Under the pieces are notes generated by a model. It did not search any database and was not told where the DNA came from. It saw only the letters and a program-made list of their open reading frames with translations. The position numbers were made by a program, and so were the translations under genes. A stretch of 64,000 bases of DNA from Helicobacter pylori (GTDB taxonomy: Bacteria; Campylobacterota; Campylobacteria; Campylobacterales; Helicobacteraceae): positions 372,001 through 436,000 of the forward strand of contig CP032039.1 of the NCBI GenBank assembly GCA_008032935.1, read 5' to 3'. Shown piece by piece: positions 10,479 to 19,594 of this stretch (positions are counted from its first letter, which is position 1; each line of letters opens with the position of its first letter).

Positions 10479-11178
10479 CTACCCCTAAAACCCACCGCTA
10501 AAACTCAAACCCTTGAGGATATTGATTTTCATTTCATGGAAACATTCATAGCCGAACTTGAGCAGTGTCGGCTCGCCGAACTTCAGGCTTATTTAAAAGC
10601 TACAGGGCTAGAAAACACCACCCTTTCTAGCGCTGAAGAAAACGCCCTTAATGTTTTCAACGGCAACAATTCTGGGGGGGGGTAATACCCCATGCGGCTT
10701 AACATGGCAACACTTCAAACTAGGGGATTTGTTTGAAAAATTAGACTTAAAGTTTAAGAAAAAAATCTTTAATAAGCAAAAGGATATTTCAAAAGTCCAA
10801 ACGAGCGAGTTTGATTTACCTCTTGTCAATGCTAAAAATGGTGATAATGGAATTATGTATTATGGTAGGTCAAGCGATTTTGAAAGTGCAGAAATGACAA
10901 TTGATATTGTCAATGATGGGGCAGTTTCAACCGCAAATGTTTATCCACAACCCCTTAAAACAGGAGTTCTTTATAACGCCTATTTAATAAAACCAAAATT
11001 CACGCCAACAAGAGAAACGCTATTATTTTTTACGCCTTGTATTTATAAGGCTATTAAACTAAAATTTAGTTATGAAAATAAAGCGAGTTGGAATAAAGTT
11101 AAAAACGAGTTAATTTCTCTACCCCTAAAACCCACCGCTAACGTTCAAACCCTTGATGACATTGATTTTCATTTCATG
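10479..11178 (+). repeat. Direct repeat pair flanking the second recognition domain
   Basis: A 60-base block at 10479-10538 (beginning ctacccctaaaacccaccgc) recurs with a few mismatches at 11119-11178. A second pair, ttcaaattaggggatttg at 10113 and ttcaaactaggggatttg at 10714, opens each recognition domain. Such repeats let recognition domains be swapped by recombination within the gene or between alleles. Confidence 0.8.
10674..10682 (+). repeat. G9 homopolymer, phase-variation tract
   Basis: Nine consecutive Gs within the specificity gene, immediately before the TAA that ends its first half. G8 or G11 would put the two halves in one frame; G9 and G10 both end early. Long poly-G tracts inside coding sequence are the classic slipped-strand switch in H. 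pylori. Confidence 0.85.
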
Positions 11179-11378
11179 CGTACCCTCATCAACGCCCTGA
11201 TGAAACAAACCATTCAAGGCGTGGCTGAATACTGCAGCGCTAAAATCCAGGCTACAAAAGAAGTTATTAACCAAGAAACACCTATTCAAAAAGACTCGTT
11301 ATTTTAAAAGGGGTTTTAAGCGCACTAGCTTGTGTTACAATTAAATTTAAAATTTGCTTGATGGAAGAGGGTTAAATC

Positions 11379-14107
11379 ATGGAGCAGCCAGTCATTAAAG
11401 AAGGGACTTTAGCTTTAATTGATACTTTTGCGTATTTGTTTAGAAGCTATTACATGAGCGCTAAAAATAAGCCTTTAACGAATGATAAGGGCTTTCCTAC
11501 GGGGCTTTTAACAGGGCTTGTGGGCATGGTTAAAAAATTTTATAAGGATAAAAAAACATGCCTTTTATCGTGTTCGCCCTAGAAAGCCAGACTAAAACTA
11601 AAAGAGCCGAAAAATTAGGCGAATACAAACAAAATCGTAAAGACGCCCCTAAAGAGATGCTTTTACAAATCCCTATCGCTTTAGAATGGTTGCAAAAAAT
11701 GGGTTTTACTTGCGTGGAAATAAGTGGGTTTGAAGCCGATGACGTGATCGCTAGTTTAGCCACGCTAAGCCCTTATAAAACGCGCATTTATTCTAAAGAT
11801 AAGGATTTTAACCAGCTTTTGAGCGATAAAATCGCGCTTTTTGATGGCAAAACGGAGTTTTTGGCGAAAGATTGCGTGGAAAAATACGGGATTTTGCCGA
11901 GTCAATTCACGGATTATCAGGGCATTGTGGGGGATAGCAGCGATAATTACAAGGGGGTTAAAGGCATTGGGAGCAAGAACGCTAAGGAATTGTTGCAGCG
12001 ATTGGGGAGTTTGGAAAAAATCTATGAAAATTTAGACTTGGCGAAAAATTTACTCAGCCCTAAAATGTATCAAGCCTTGATACAAGACAAAGGAAGCGCG
12101 TTTTTAAGCAAAGAATTAGCCACTTTAGAAAGAGAATGCATTAAAGAATTTGATTTTTTGAGTTGCGCTTTTCCTAGCGAAAATCCCTTATTGAAAATTA
12201 AAGATGAATTGAAAGAATATGGTTTTATTTCCACTTTAAGGGATTTAGAAAATTCCCCTACGCCTTTAATTGTAGAAAACGCCCCTATATTAGATAGCGT
12301 GCCTATATTAGACAACGCCTCCGCCTTAGACAACGCGCCTATATTAGACAACGCCTCCGCCTTAGACAACGCGCCTAAAAAATCGCGCATGATCGTTTTA
12401 GAAAGCGCTGAGCCTTTGAACATGTTTTTAGAAAAACTAGAAAATCCTAACGCTAGGGTTTTTATGCGCTTGGTGCTGGATAAAGAAAAAAAAGTTCTGG
12501 CCCTAGCGTTTTTATTACAAGATCAAGGCTATTTTTTACCTTTAGAAGAGGCGTTATTTTCGCCCTTTTCTTTAGGGTTTTTAGAAAACGCTTTTTCTCA
12601 AATGTTACAGCATGCGTGTATCATTGGGCATGATTTAAAGCCCTTGTTGAGCTTTTTAAAAGCCAAATACCAGGTGCCTTTAGAAAACATTCGCATCCAA
12701 GACACTCAAATTTTAGCGTTTTTAAAAAATCCGGAAAAAGTGGGGTTTGATGAAGTTTTAAAGGAATATTTAAAAGAAGAACTAGTTCCGCATGAAAAAA
12801 TCAAAGATTTTAAGACTAAAGCGGAGAAATTAGAACTTTTAAGCGTGGAATTAAACGCTTTAAAGCGTTTGTGCGAATATTTTGAAAAAGGGGGGCTAGA
12901 AGAGGGTTTGCTCACTTTAGCTAGAGACATTGAAACGCCGTTTATGAAAGTTTTAATGGGCATGGAATTTCAAGGCTTTAAGATTGATGCGCCTTATTTC
13001 AAGCGATTAGAGCAGGAGTTTAAAAATGAATTGCATGTTTTAGAGCGCCAAATTTTGGATCTAATCGGCGTGGATTTTAACCTTAATTCGCCTAAGCAAC
13101 TTGGCGAGATTTTGTATGAAAAATTAGGGCTTCCTAAAAATAAAAGCCATTCTACCGATGAAAAAAGCTTGTTAAAAATCCTAGACAAGCACCCAAGCAT
13201 CGCTTTGATTTTAGAATACAGAGAATTGAACAAGCTTTTTAACACTTATACCACACCCTTATTGCGCTTAAAAGACAAAGACGATAAAATCCATACCACT
13301 TTCATCCAAACCGGCACAGCTACCGGGCGTTTAAGCTCGCATTCGCCTAATTTGCAAAATATCCCGGTGCGATCGCCTAAAGGCTTACTCATTCGTAAGG
13401 GCTTTATCGCTAGCTCTAAAGAATATTGTTTATTAGGGGTGGATTATTCGCAAATTGAATTGCGCTTATTGGCCCATTTTAGCCAGGATAAGGATTTAAT
13501 GGAGGCGTTTTTAAAGGGGCGAGACATCCATTTAGAAACTTCTAAGGCGTTGTTTGGTGGAGATTTGGCCAAAGAAAAACGATCCATCGCTAAAAGCATT
13601 AATTTTGGGTTGGTGTATGGCATGGGGAGTAAGAAATTGAGCGAAACTTTAAACATCTCTTTAAGTGAGGCTAAAAGCTACATAGAAGCGTATTTCAAGC
13701 GATTCCCTAGTATCAAAGATTATTTAAACCGCATGAAAGAAGAGATTTTAAAAACTTCTAAAGCCTTCACTTTGCTTGGGCGTTATCGGGTGTTTGATTT
13801 TAATGGCGTGAATGATTACATCAAGGGCAATTATTTGCGAGAGGGCGTGAATGCAATTTTTCAAGGGAGCGCGAGTGATTTATTGAAATTAGGCATGCTC
13901 AAAGTGAGCGAGCGTTTTAAAAATAACCCTTCAGTGAGGCTGCTTTTGCAAGTGCATGACGAATTGATTTTTGAGATTGAAGAAAAAAACGCTATAGAGT
14001 TGCAGCAAGAAATCCAACGCATTCTCAATGATGAAGTGTATCCTTTGAGGGTGCCGTTAGAAACGAGCGCGTTTGTGGCGAATCGTTGGAATGAACTAAA
14101 AGGTTAG
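11379..14107 (+). CDS. polA: DNA polymerase I, frameshifted at an A7 tract near the 5' end
   Basis: Pol I removes primers and fills gaps in repair and lagging-strand synthesis. As read, codons 1-57 (from 11379) run out of frame after A7 at 11550-11556, and the rest is open from 11558 (849 residues). One extra A gives a continuous 909-residue protein, reading KDKKN then MPFIVFALE. The 5'-nuclease domain occupies roughly residues 1-290. The middle exonuclease-like domain lacks the DxE catalytic pair (RLVLDKEKKVLALAF), so proofreading is probably absent. The polymerase domain is intact: VDYSQIELRLLAH (motif A), RSIAKSINFGLVYGMG (B) and VHDELIFE (C). Restarting at 11558 would lose the first acidic metal ligand (LIDTF). 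The break is most likely a sequencing undercall; ribosomal slippage on the A tract is an alternative. Confidence 0.93.
12301..12372 (+). repeat. Two exact 36-bp tandem repeats inside polA
   Basis: 12301-12336 and 12337-12372 are identical. Each encodes 12 residues rich in Asp, Asn and Ala (PILDNASALDNA). They lie in the linker between the 5'-nuclease domain and the rest of Pol I, preceded by a partial copy (PILDSV). The unit is a multiple of three, so copy number can change without breaking the frame. Confidence 0.95.
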
Positions 14108-14221
14108 TTTTTTAATTGAGTTTAAGAAAAAATATATTATTATTTCTTTATAAGTAATACTTAGCCATTTTAAGCTAATATAATATAGAGCGATTATCAA
14201 AAAATAAAGGGAAAAGACTGA

Positions 14222-14968
14222 ATGTTGAAAAGAATTATATTATTAGGGGCTTTGGGTGTTTTAGCGAGCGCTGAAGAGAGCGCGGCTTTTGTGGGAGTCA
14301 ATTACCAGGTGAGCATGATACAAAATCAGACTAAAATGGTGAATGACAACGGCTTGCAAAAGCCTTTGATAAAGTTCCCGCCTTACGCAGGAGCGGGTTT
14401 TGAAGTGGGCTATAAGCAATTTTTTGGTAAGAAAAAATGGTTTGGTGCGCGTTATTATGGGTTTTTTGACTACGCGCACAACCGCTTTGGCGTGATGAAA
14501 AAGGGCATTCCGGTGGGCGAGAGCGGGTTTATTTACAATAGTTTTAGTTTTGGTGGGACGACTTTAACCGAAAGGGATTCCTATCAAGGGCAATATTATG
14601 TCAATTTATTCACTTATGGTGTAGGGTTAGATACGCTGTGGGATTTTGTGAATAAAGAAAACATGGTTTTTGGTTTTGTGGTGGGGATCCAATTAGCGGG
14701 GGATAGTTGGGCAACGAGCATCAGTAAAGAAATTGCTAATTATGCAAAGCACCACAGCGATTCCAGTTATAGCCCGGCCAATTTCCAGTTTTTATGGAAG
14801 TTTGGGGTCCGCACCCATATCGCTAAACACAATAGCCTAGAATTAGGGATTAAAGTGCCTACGATCACGCACCGGCTTTTCTCTATCACCAACGAAAAGG
14901 GATACACCTTGCAGGCTGATGTGCGCAGAGTTTATGCGTTTCAAATCAGTTATTTGAGGGATTTTTAA
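14222..14968 (+). CDS. Outer membrane protein of the H. pylori OMP family
   Basis: 248 residues with an N-terminal signal peptide (MLKRIILLGALGVLASAEES). The body alternates aromatic beta strands typical of a porin-like barrel, and the protein ends in the aromatic motif YAFQISYLRDF, as expected for BAM-inserted outer membrane proteins. GVNYQVSMIQNQ near the mature N terminus and YGVGLDTLWDF in the middle recur in H. pylori Hop/Hor/Hof proteins. By position it corresponds to a small OMP (HP1469 in my memory of 26695). Substrate or adhesion role is not known. AT-rich spacer of 114 bp separates it from polA. Confidence 0.85.
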   Translation: MLKRIILLGALGVLASAEESAAFVGVNYQVSMIQNQTKMVNDNGLQKPLIKFPPYAGAGFEVGYKQFFGKKKWFGARYYGFFDYAHNRFGVMKKGIPVGESGFIYNSFSFGGTTLTERDSYQGQYYVNLFTYGVGLDTLWDFVNKENMVFGFVVGIQLAGDSWATSISKEIANYAKHHSDSSYSPANFQFLWKFGVRTHIAKHNSLELGIKVPTITHRLFSITNEKGYTLQADVRRVYAFQISYLRDF

Positions 14969-14980
14969 CCCCTTTTTAGA

Positions 14981-14986
14981 TACAAT
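14981..14986 (+). promoter_or_regulatory. Probable -10 element for ilvE
   Basis: TACAAT preceded by GA, about 33 bases before the ilvE ATG at 15020, in the only non-coding gap between the OMP and ilvE. H. pylori promoters usually show only a -10 element. Confidence 0.5.
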
Positions 14987-15019
14987 CACACCTGAAACTA
15001 TCCATTTAAAGGTGTGAAA

Positions 15020-16041
15020 ATGGCAGATTTAGAAAATTTAGACTGGAAAAATTTAGGCTTTAGCTACATTAAAACGGATTTTCGCTTCATCGCTACTTAT
15101 AAAAACGGCTCTTGGTCGCAAGGCGAATTGGTAAGCGAAAATGTGTTACAACTCAGCGAAGGCTCGCCGGTCTTACACTACGGGCAGGCTTGTTTTGAAG
15201 GCTTGAAAGCTTACCGCTCTCAAAAGGGGAAAGCTTTACTCTTCCGCCCTTTAGAAAACGCCAAACGCTTGCAAACTTCATGCGAAAGACTGCTCATGCC
15301 CAAAGTGAGCGAAGAGTTGTTTTTAAAGGCATGCGCTGAAGTAGTGAAAGCGAATCAAAAATGGCTCGCTCCTTATAAAAGCGGGGCGAGTTTGTATTTG
15401 CGCCCTTTTGTCATAGGCGTGGGGGATAATTTGGGGGTAAAGCCGGCTAATGAATACCTTTTTATCGTGTTTTGCGCGCCGGTGGGGGCGTATTTTAAGG
15501 GGGTATAGAAAAAGGGGGAGCTAGGTTTATCACTACGATTTTTGATAGGGCCGCACCTAAAGGCACCGGGGGGGTGAAAGTAGGGGGGAATTACGCTGCA
15601 AGCCTGTTAGCCCACAAAATGGCCACAGAGCAAGGCTATGATGATTGCATTTATTTAGATCCTGCCACGCACACTAAAATTGAAGAAGTGGGGGCGGCGA
15701 ATTTTTTTGGCATCACGCATGATAACGCCTTTATCACCCCGCATTCGCCAAGCATTTTACCAAGCGTTACCAGAAAAAGCTTGATGGTTTTGGCTAAAGA
15801 GTATTTGAACCTCAACATAGAAGAGAGGGAAATCCTAATGGATGAGTTGGGCGCGTTTAAAGAAGCCGGAGCGTGCGGGACAGCTGCGATCATTACGCCC
15901 ATTAAAGAAATCGCGCACAACAACAAGTCTTATTTTTTTGAAGCGCCGGGCCATATTACTAAACAACTTTATGACTTGCTTTTATCCATCCAGCAAGGCG
16001 AACAAGAAGCCCCTAAAGATTGGATTTTTGAAGTTGGCTAA
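15020..16041 (+). CDS. ilvE: Branched-chain amino acid aminotransferase, frameshifted at a G5 tract
   Basis: PLP enzyme exchanging the amino group between glutamate and the keto acids of leucine, isoleucine and valine. I choose ATG 15020 ([11 protein letters not shown]), 7 bases after AAAGG; a GTG at 15014 is less likely. As read, the first frame stops at 15508 just after G5 (15499-15503). One more G gives [19 protein letters not shown] and a continuous 340-residue protein, the family length. The C-terminal part is open from 15574. PLP-fold residues are present: [36 protein letters not shown]. Because the lesion is identical in kind to those in essential genes nearby, I favour a sequence error over a true mutation. 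Confidence 0.92.
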
Positions 16042-16045
16042 AAGG

Positions 16046-16740
16046 TTAAAATTTATAGCTGTATGCCGCATAAAATAAGGGCGAAGTCTCAAAGCGTTTG
16101 GAGCTAGAAAGCAATCTGGCGGTGGGTAAGATTTTAAACCCTAATTCAATGCGGTGCCTTAAAAAAAGCGTGAGCATAACCCCCCATTAATCGCCAAGCC
16201 CCCTGAAACCACCGAATGTTTAAAAAACTTGAAATTTTGTTTGTCTGTATAAACGACTAAAGCCCCCCTAGCTCCTCCAAACGCCCCTAAATAATGCTTA
16301 TAACTCCCTAAAGGAAATTCCATAATCACATCCAAACCCACCGCAAGCATGGTAAAAAAAGAGTTGGTAGGATCTTCATGGCTTTGGTAATTCACTTTTC
16401 CTGACCCAAGATCCCATGCAAAAACCCCCCTAATCCCGATGTATTTTTTAAAAAAACTTTGCACGCCGGTTTTTAAATTGAGCGTGGCGATCCAATCTTT
16501 CATTTCCTTGCCTTGATAGTCCTTAATGGCCTCTACAGCGCCAAACCCTCCTAAAAAATACCACCCGCTTTTTTTGCGTGTGAGCTTTTGGCGGTTAATG
16601 ATGCTTCTATAGAGCTTTTCATGGGCTTCTTGGTAATTTTTTTTAGGGGTTTTATCGTGCAAAATAGGCATGGCTTCAAGGGGCGAGATAACAAAACCCC
16701 CCATTAAAAAAACGCCAAAAAAAATGATTTTTTTAAACAT
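16046..16740 (-). CDS. Outer membrane protein, frameshifted near its 3' end at a G6 tract
   Basis: Signal peptide (MFKKIIFFGVFLMGGFVISP) and a beta-rich body. As read it stops at 16159 with a non-native end (GGLCSRFF). Adding one G to the G6 run (C6 at 16180-16185 on the plus strand) restores GGVMLTLFLRHRIELGFK and an ending AAYSYKF, the aromatic C-terminal signal of H. pylori outer membrane proteins; total 231 residues. The restored stop lies 4 bases from the end of convergent ilvE. It is divergent from the lipid-transport operon, with a palindrome-rich gap between. Same family as the 14222 OMP (small OMP, HP1467-like from memory). Function beyond membrane location is unknown. Confidence 0.82.
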
Positions 16741-16762
16741 TTTAAAAATAACTAATCCTTTA

Positions 16763-16836
16763 TTAAACAGAATATTGTTTAACCTTTTGTTTTATCATTG
16801 TGTTAAAATAACCGTTTTAACAAACAAAATTTTGTT
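16763..16836. promoter_or_regulatory. Cluster of three palindromes in the divergent promoter gap
   Basis: 16763-16782 is a near-perfect 20-bp palindrome with TTAAAC...GTTTAA arms (one mismatched pair). 16801-16822 has perfect 8-bp arms TGTTAAAA/TTTTAACA around taaccg. 16823-16836 is the perfect palindrome AACAAAATTTTGTT. All three contain AAC/GTT half-sites in an A/T context and sit between the start of the OMP gene and the start of the mlaE-like gene, where a regulator would bind. No regulator can be named from sequence. Confidence 0.5.
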
Positions 16837-16873
16837 AATAGATTTTACCTAATCTGAGAGAGAATAGATTTTA

Positions 16874-18007
16874 ATGAAGACAGAGAAACAAAAATTTTTA
16901 GAGATGCGTAAAGATGGGGCTAACTCTGTGCTGATTTTAAGAGGGGATTGGGATTTTAGAACGAGCGTGTTTCGTTTAGATGAGTTGAAAAAAAATTTAT
17001 TAGATCATCAAGGGCCTTTAAAAATGGATTTTTCAGGGTGCCAAAAAGTGGATTTTGTTTTTGGCATGTTTTTATTTGATTTAGTTAAGGAGCGTTCTTT
17101 AAACATTGAATTGTGCAACGTGAGCGAGAATAACGCATGCGCTTTGAAAGTGGTTAAAGACTGGCTTGAAAAAGAAGAGGATTTAGAGTCTAAAAAAGCG
17201 GGCAAAAAATACGAACTTTTGATCACTAAATTGGGTAAGAGTCTTGTAGAGACTTACAACACCTTTTTAAACGCGTTCAATTTTTGCGGCATGATTTTAT
17301 TTTACTTCATTAAAAGCGTTTTCAACCCCAAACGCTTTTGCATCACTCCTTTGCTCTATCACATCAATGAATCCGGGTTTAAGGTTTTGCCAGTGAGTAT
17401 TTTAACGGTGTTTATCGTGGGGTTTGCCGTTGCTTTACAAGGGGCTTTACAATTACAAGACATGGGTGCACCTTTAATGTCGGTGGAAATGACGGCTAAA
17501 CTCGCTTTAAGAGAGATCGGTCCTTTTATTTTGACCCTTGTGGTGGCTGGGAGGAGCGCGAGCAGTTTTACCGCGCAAATTGGGGTGATGAAGATCACTG
17601 AAGAATTGGACGCCATGAAAACCATGGGCTTTAACCCTTTTGAATTTTTAGTGTTGCCTAGGGTGTTAGCCTTAGTGATTGTTTTGCCTTTATTGGTGTT
17701 TATCGCTGATGCGTTCGCCATTCTTGGGGGCATGTTTGCGATTAAATACCAATTGGATTTGGGCTTTCCAAGCTATATAGACAGACTGCATGACACAGTG
17801 GGTTGGAATCATTTTTTGGTAGGGATTGTCAAAGCCCCTTTTTGGGGGTTTGCGATTGCGATGGTGGGGTGCATGCGCGGGTTTGAAGTCAAGGGGGATA
17901 CCGAGAGCATTGGGCGCTTGACCACCATTAGCGTCGTGAATGCGTTGTTTTGGATCATTTTCTTAGACGCTATTTTTTCTATTGTCTTTTCTAAGTTGAA
18001 CATATAA
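16874..18007 (+). CDS. mlaE: MlaE-type lipid ABC transporter permease with N-terminal STAS domain
   Basis: 377 residues. Residues 1 to about 105 form a STAS-like domain (VLILRGDWDFRTSVFRLDE, then MDFSGCQKVDFVFGMFLFDL), the counterpart of MlaB fused in cis. From about 130 on is the YrbE/MlaE permease with several membrane helices, including the conserved stretch MTEELDA-like KITEELDAMKTMGFNPFEF and LPRVLALVIVLPLL. In the inner membrane it would move phospholipids between the membranes together with the next two genes. Its end touches the next ATG (TAATGA region, 1-base overlap). First gene of the operon. Confidence 0.9.
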   Translation: MKTEKQKFLEMRKDGANSVLILRGDWDFRTSVFRLDELKKNLLDHQGPLKMDFSGCQKVDFVFGMFLFDLVKERSLNIELCNVSENNACALKVVKDWLEKEEDLESKKAGKKYELLITKLGKSLVETYNTFLNAFNFCGMILFYFIKSVFNPKRFCITPLLYHINESGFKVLPVSILTVFIVGFAVALQGALQLQDMGAPLMSVEMTAKLALREIGPFILTLVVAGRSASSFTAQIGVMKITEELDAMKTMGFNPFEFLVLPRVLALVIVLPLLVFIADAFAILGGMFAIKYQLDLGFPSYIDRLHDTVGWNHFLVGIVKAPFWGFAIAMVGCMRGFEVKGDTESIGRLTTISVVNALFWIIFLDAIFSIVFSKLNI

Positions 18008-18792
18008 TGAACGCTACTAACAATCAAGTCTTAATTGAAGTGAAGGATCTCCATAGCGCTTTTGGGAGTACCATTATCCACAGGGGCGTGAGTTTTAGCG
18101 TGCATAAGGGCGAAGTGATGGCGATTTTAGGGGGTTCAGGGAGCGGTAAAAGCACGCTTCTAAGGTGCATGATCTTGCTCAATCGCCCCACAAAGGGGGA
18201 AGTGTTGCTTTTTGGGGAAGATATATGGAAACTCAAAGAAAGAGAGCAACAGAAGATTTTTAACCGTTGCGGCATTTGCTTCCAGTTTGGCGCGCTCTAT
18301 AGCTCTTTAACCGTTTTAGAAAATGTGGGCGTGATGCTAGAGCAATACGGCGCTTATTCTAAAAAAATTGTTGAAGAAATTTCTAAAATGTGGATTGAAA
18401 GAGTGGGTTTGCCCCCTAGGGCTTACCACCTTTACCCCTATGAATTGAGCGGGGGGATGAAAAAGCGCGTGGGTATAGCTAGGGCTATGGCGACTAACCC
18501 AGAGATCTTATTTCTAGATGAGCCTACAAGCGGGCTAGATCCTTATAGCGCGGGCAAATTTGATGAATTGATTATGACGCTCAAAGAGAGCTTACAGCTT
18601 ACGGTGGTGATGATTACGCATGATTTAGACTCCGTGCATGATTGCGTGGATCGATTTATCATGCTCAAAGACGGGCTATTGGAGTTTAATGGGGATTTAA
18701 AAGATTTTATTAAAAAAGCTCAAACTCAAGGGCTAGATGAAGGCAATTTATTCAATTCAACACGAGGAGAGAAATTTTGGAAAGGCATGTGA
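18007..18792 (+). CDS. mlaF: MlaF-type lipid transport ABC ATPase
   Basis: 261-residue ABC ATPase. Walker A is GGSGSGKSTLL, the signature motif is LSGGMKKRVGIARAMA, and Walker B is ILFLDEPTSGLDP, followed by the H-loop MITHDLDSVHDCVDRF. The LSGGM form and the C-terminal extension are typical of MlaF/Ttg2A rather than import ABC proteins. It overlaps the permease gene by one base and the MCE-domain gene by 16 bases, so stoichiometric co-expression is likely. It energises phospholipid movement across the periplasm. Confidence 0.93.
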   Translation: MNATNNQVLIEVKDLHSAFGSTIIHRGVSFSVHKGEVMAILGGSGSGKSTLLRCMILLNRPTKGEVLLFGEDIWKLKEREQQKIFNRCGICFQFGALYSSLTVLENVGVMLEQYGAYSKKIVEEISKMWIERVGLPPRAYHLYPYELSGGMKKRVGIARAMATNPEILFLDEPTSGLDPYSAGKFDELIMTLKESLQLTVVMITHDLDSVHDCVDRFIMLKDGLLEFNGDLKDFIKKAQTQGLDEGNLFNSTRGEKFWKGM

Positions 18793-19592
18793 ATTACACT
18801 TTAATCGGCGGGCTCTTCTTTTTATGCTTAGTGTGCATGGTAGGCTTTATTTTATGGCTAGGCCATTTGGGATTAGATGACGGGAAGTATTATGAATACG
18901 TGGTCTATACGGACAAAGACTTGGGAGGCATTGCGACCAACTCGCCCATAAATTACAAAGGGATTCAAGTGGGGAATGTCATCAAAGTGGGTTTTGCAAA
19001 GGATAAAGTGGGGGTGGTCCGTTTGGATTTGATGATCAAATCCAGCGTTAAGATCCGCAAAGACTCCAAAGTGGCGGTTTCTTCTAGAGGGTTTATGGGG
19101 TTAAAATTTTTAGCCTTAGAGCAAAGCCACAATGAAGAATTTTATGGTAGTGGCGATAAGGGGGAGCGGATTTTAATCTTTAAAGAAGGGCTTATGGATC
19201 GCTTGAGCGGTGATGCTAATCAAGTGGTGCAAGAAGTGATGAAAGCGATCAGGAATGTGAATAGGATTTTAGACGATGAAAATGTGGAAAAATTCAAGCA
19301 CATTCTCGCTTCAGTAGATGATCTCATCGCTAACTTGGATTCAAGAAAGACTCAATTTGATTCGCTAATCAACAACGCTAACAACCTTGTTTCTAATGTC
19401 AATAATGTGGCTTTAGATGTGGATAAACGCGTCAAACAGGGGCAATACGACTTTAAGGCGATGTTCACTCCTTTAATCATGCAAGCGCAGTTGAGCTTAA
19501 GAAACATTGATAATTTTGTGGAAAAAGGCTCTGCTTTGATAGACAAATTTGACGCTAACCCCTATAAAACGATTTTTGGAGAAAGGAAATAA
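18777..19592 (+). CDS. mlaD: MlaD-type MCE-domain lipid-binding protein
   Basis: 271 residues starting at TTG (18777), inside the end of the ATPase gene. One N-terminal membrane helix (about residues 8-28, YTLIGGLFFLCLVCMVGFI) is followed by an MCE domain: INYKGIQVGNVIKVGF, SSVKIRKDSKVAVSSRGFMG. The C-terminal 130 residues are helical with coiled-coil character (NNANNLVSNVNNVALDVDKR), longer than E. coli MlaD. MCE proteins form hexameric rings that hold lipid and dock on the permease. It is anchored in the inner membrane and faces the periplasm. Confidence 0.9.
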   Translation: MERHVNYTLIGGLFFLCLVCMVGFILWLGHLGLDDGKYYEYVVYTDKDLGGIATNSPINYKGIQVGNVIKVGFAKDKVGVVRLDLMIKSSVKIRKDSKVAVSSRGFMGLKFLALEQSHNEEFYGSGDKGERILIFKEGLMDRLSGDANQVVQEVMKAIRNVNRILDDENVEKFKHILASVDDLIANLDSRKTQFDSLINNANNLVSNVNNVALDVDKRVKQGQYDFKAMFTPLIMQAQLSLRNIDNFVEKGSALIDKFDANPYKTIFGERK

Positions 19593-19594
19593 CC

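Larger units (their letters stand above)
10065..11307 (+). pseudogene. BcgI-like DNA specificity subunit with two recognition domains, split by a G9 tract (phase-off as read)
   Basis: As read, a 206-residue product (10065-10685, GTG start) stops directly after a G9 tract, and a second open frame (10651-11307) carries the rest. Removing one G joins them into 413 residues, SGGG reading on into NTPCGLTW. Each half is one target-recognition domain. The halves start alike (KWGEFKLGDLFE; TWQHFKLGDLFE) and end alike (LPLKPTAKTQTLEDIDFHF; LPLKPTANVQTLDDIDFHF), the two-TRD layout of HsdS/BcgB subunits. In the off state only a half subunit is made. That may abolish activity or, if half subunits dimerise, change the target to a palindromic one (inference). 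A poly-G tract in the matching 26695 gene is known to vary in length. Confidence 0.85.

Noticed and set aside
8029-11307. Classical type I restriction system
   Set aside because: No separate HsdR translocase is present, and the methylase has its own PD-ExK-like N terminus, which fits the BcgI-like plan better.
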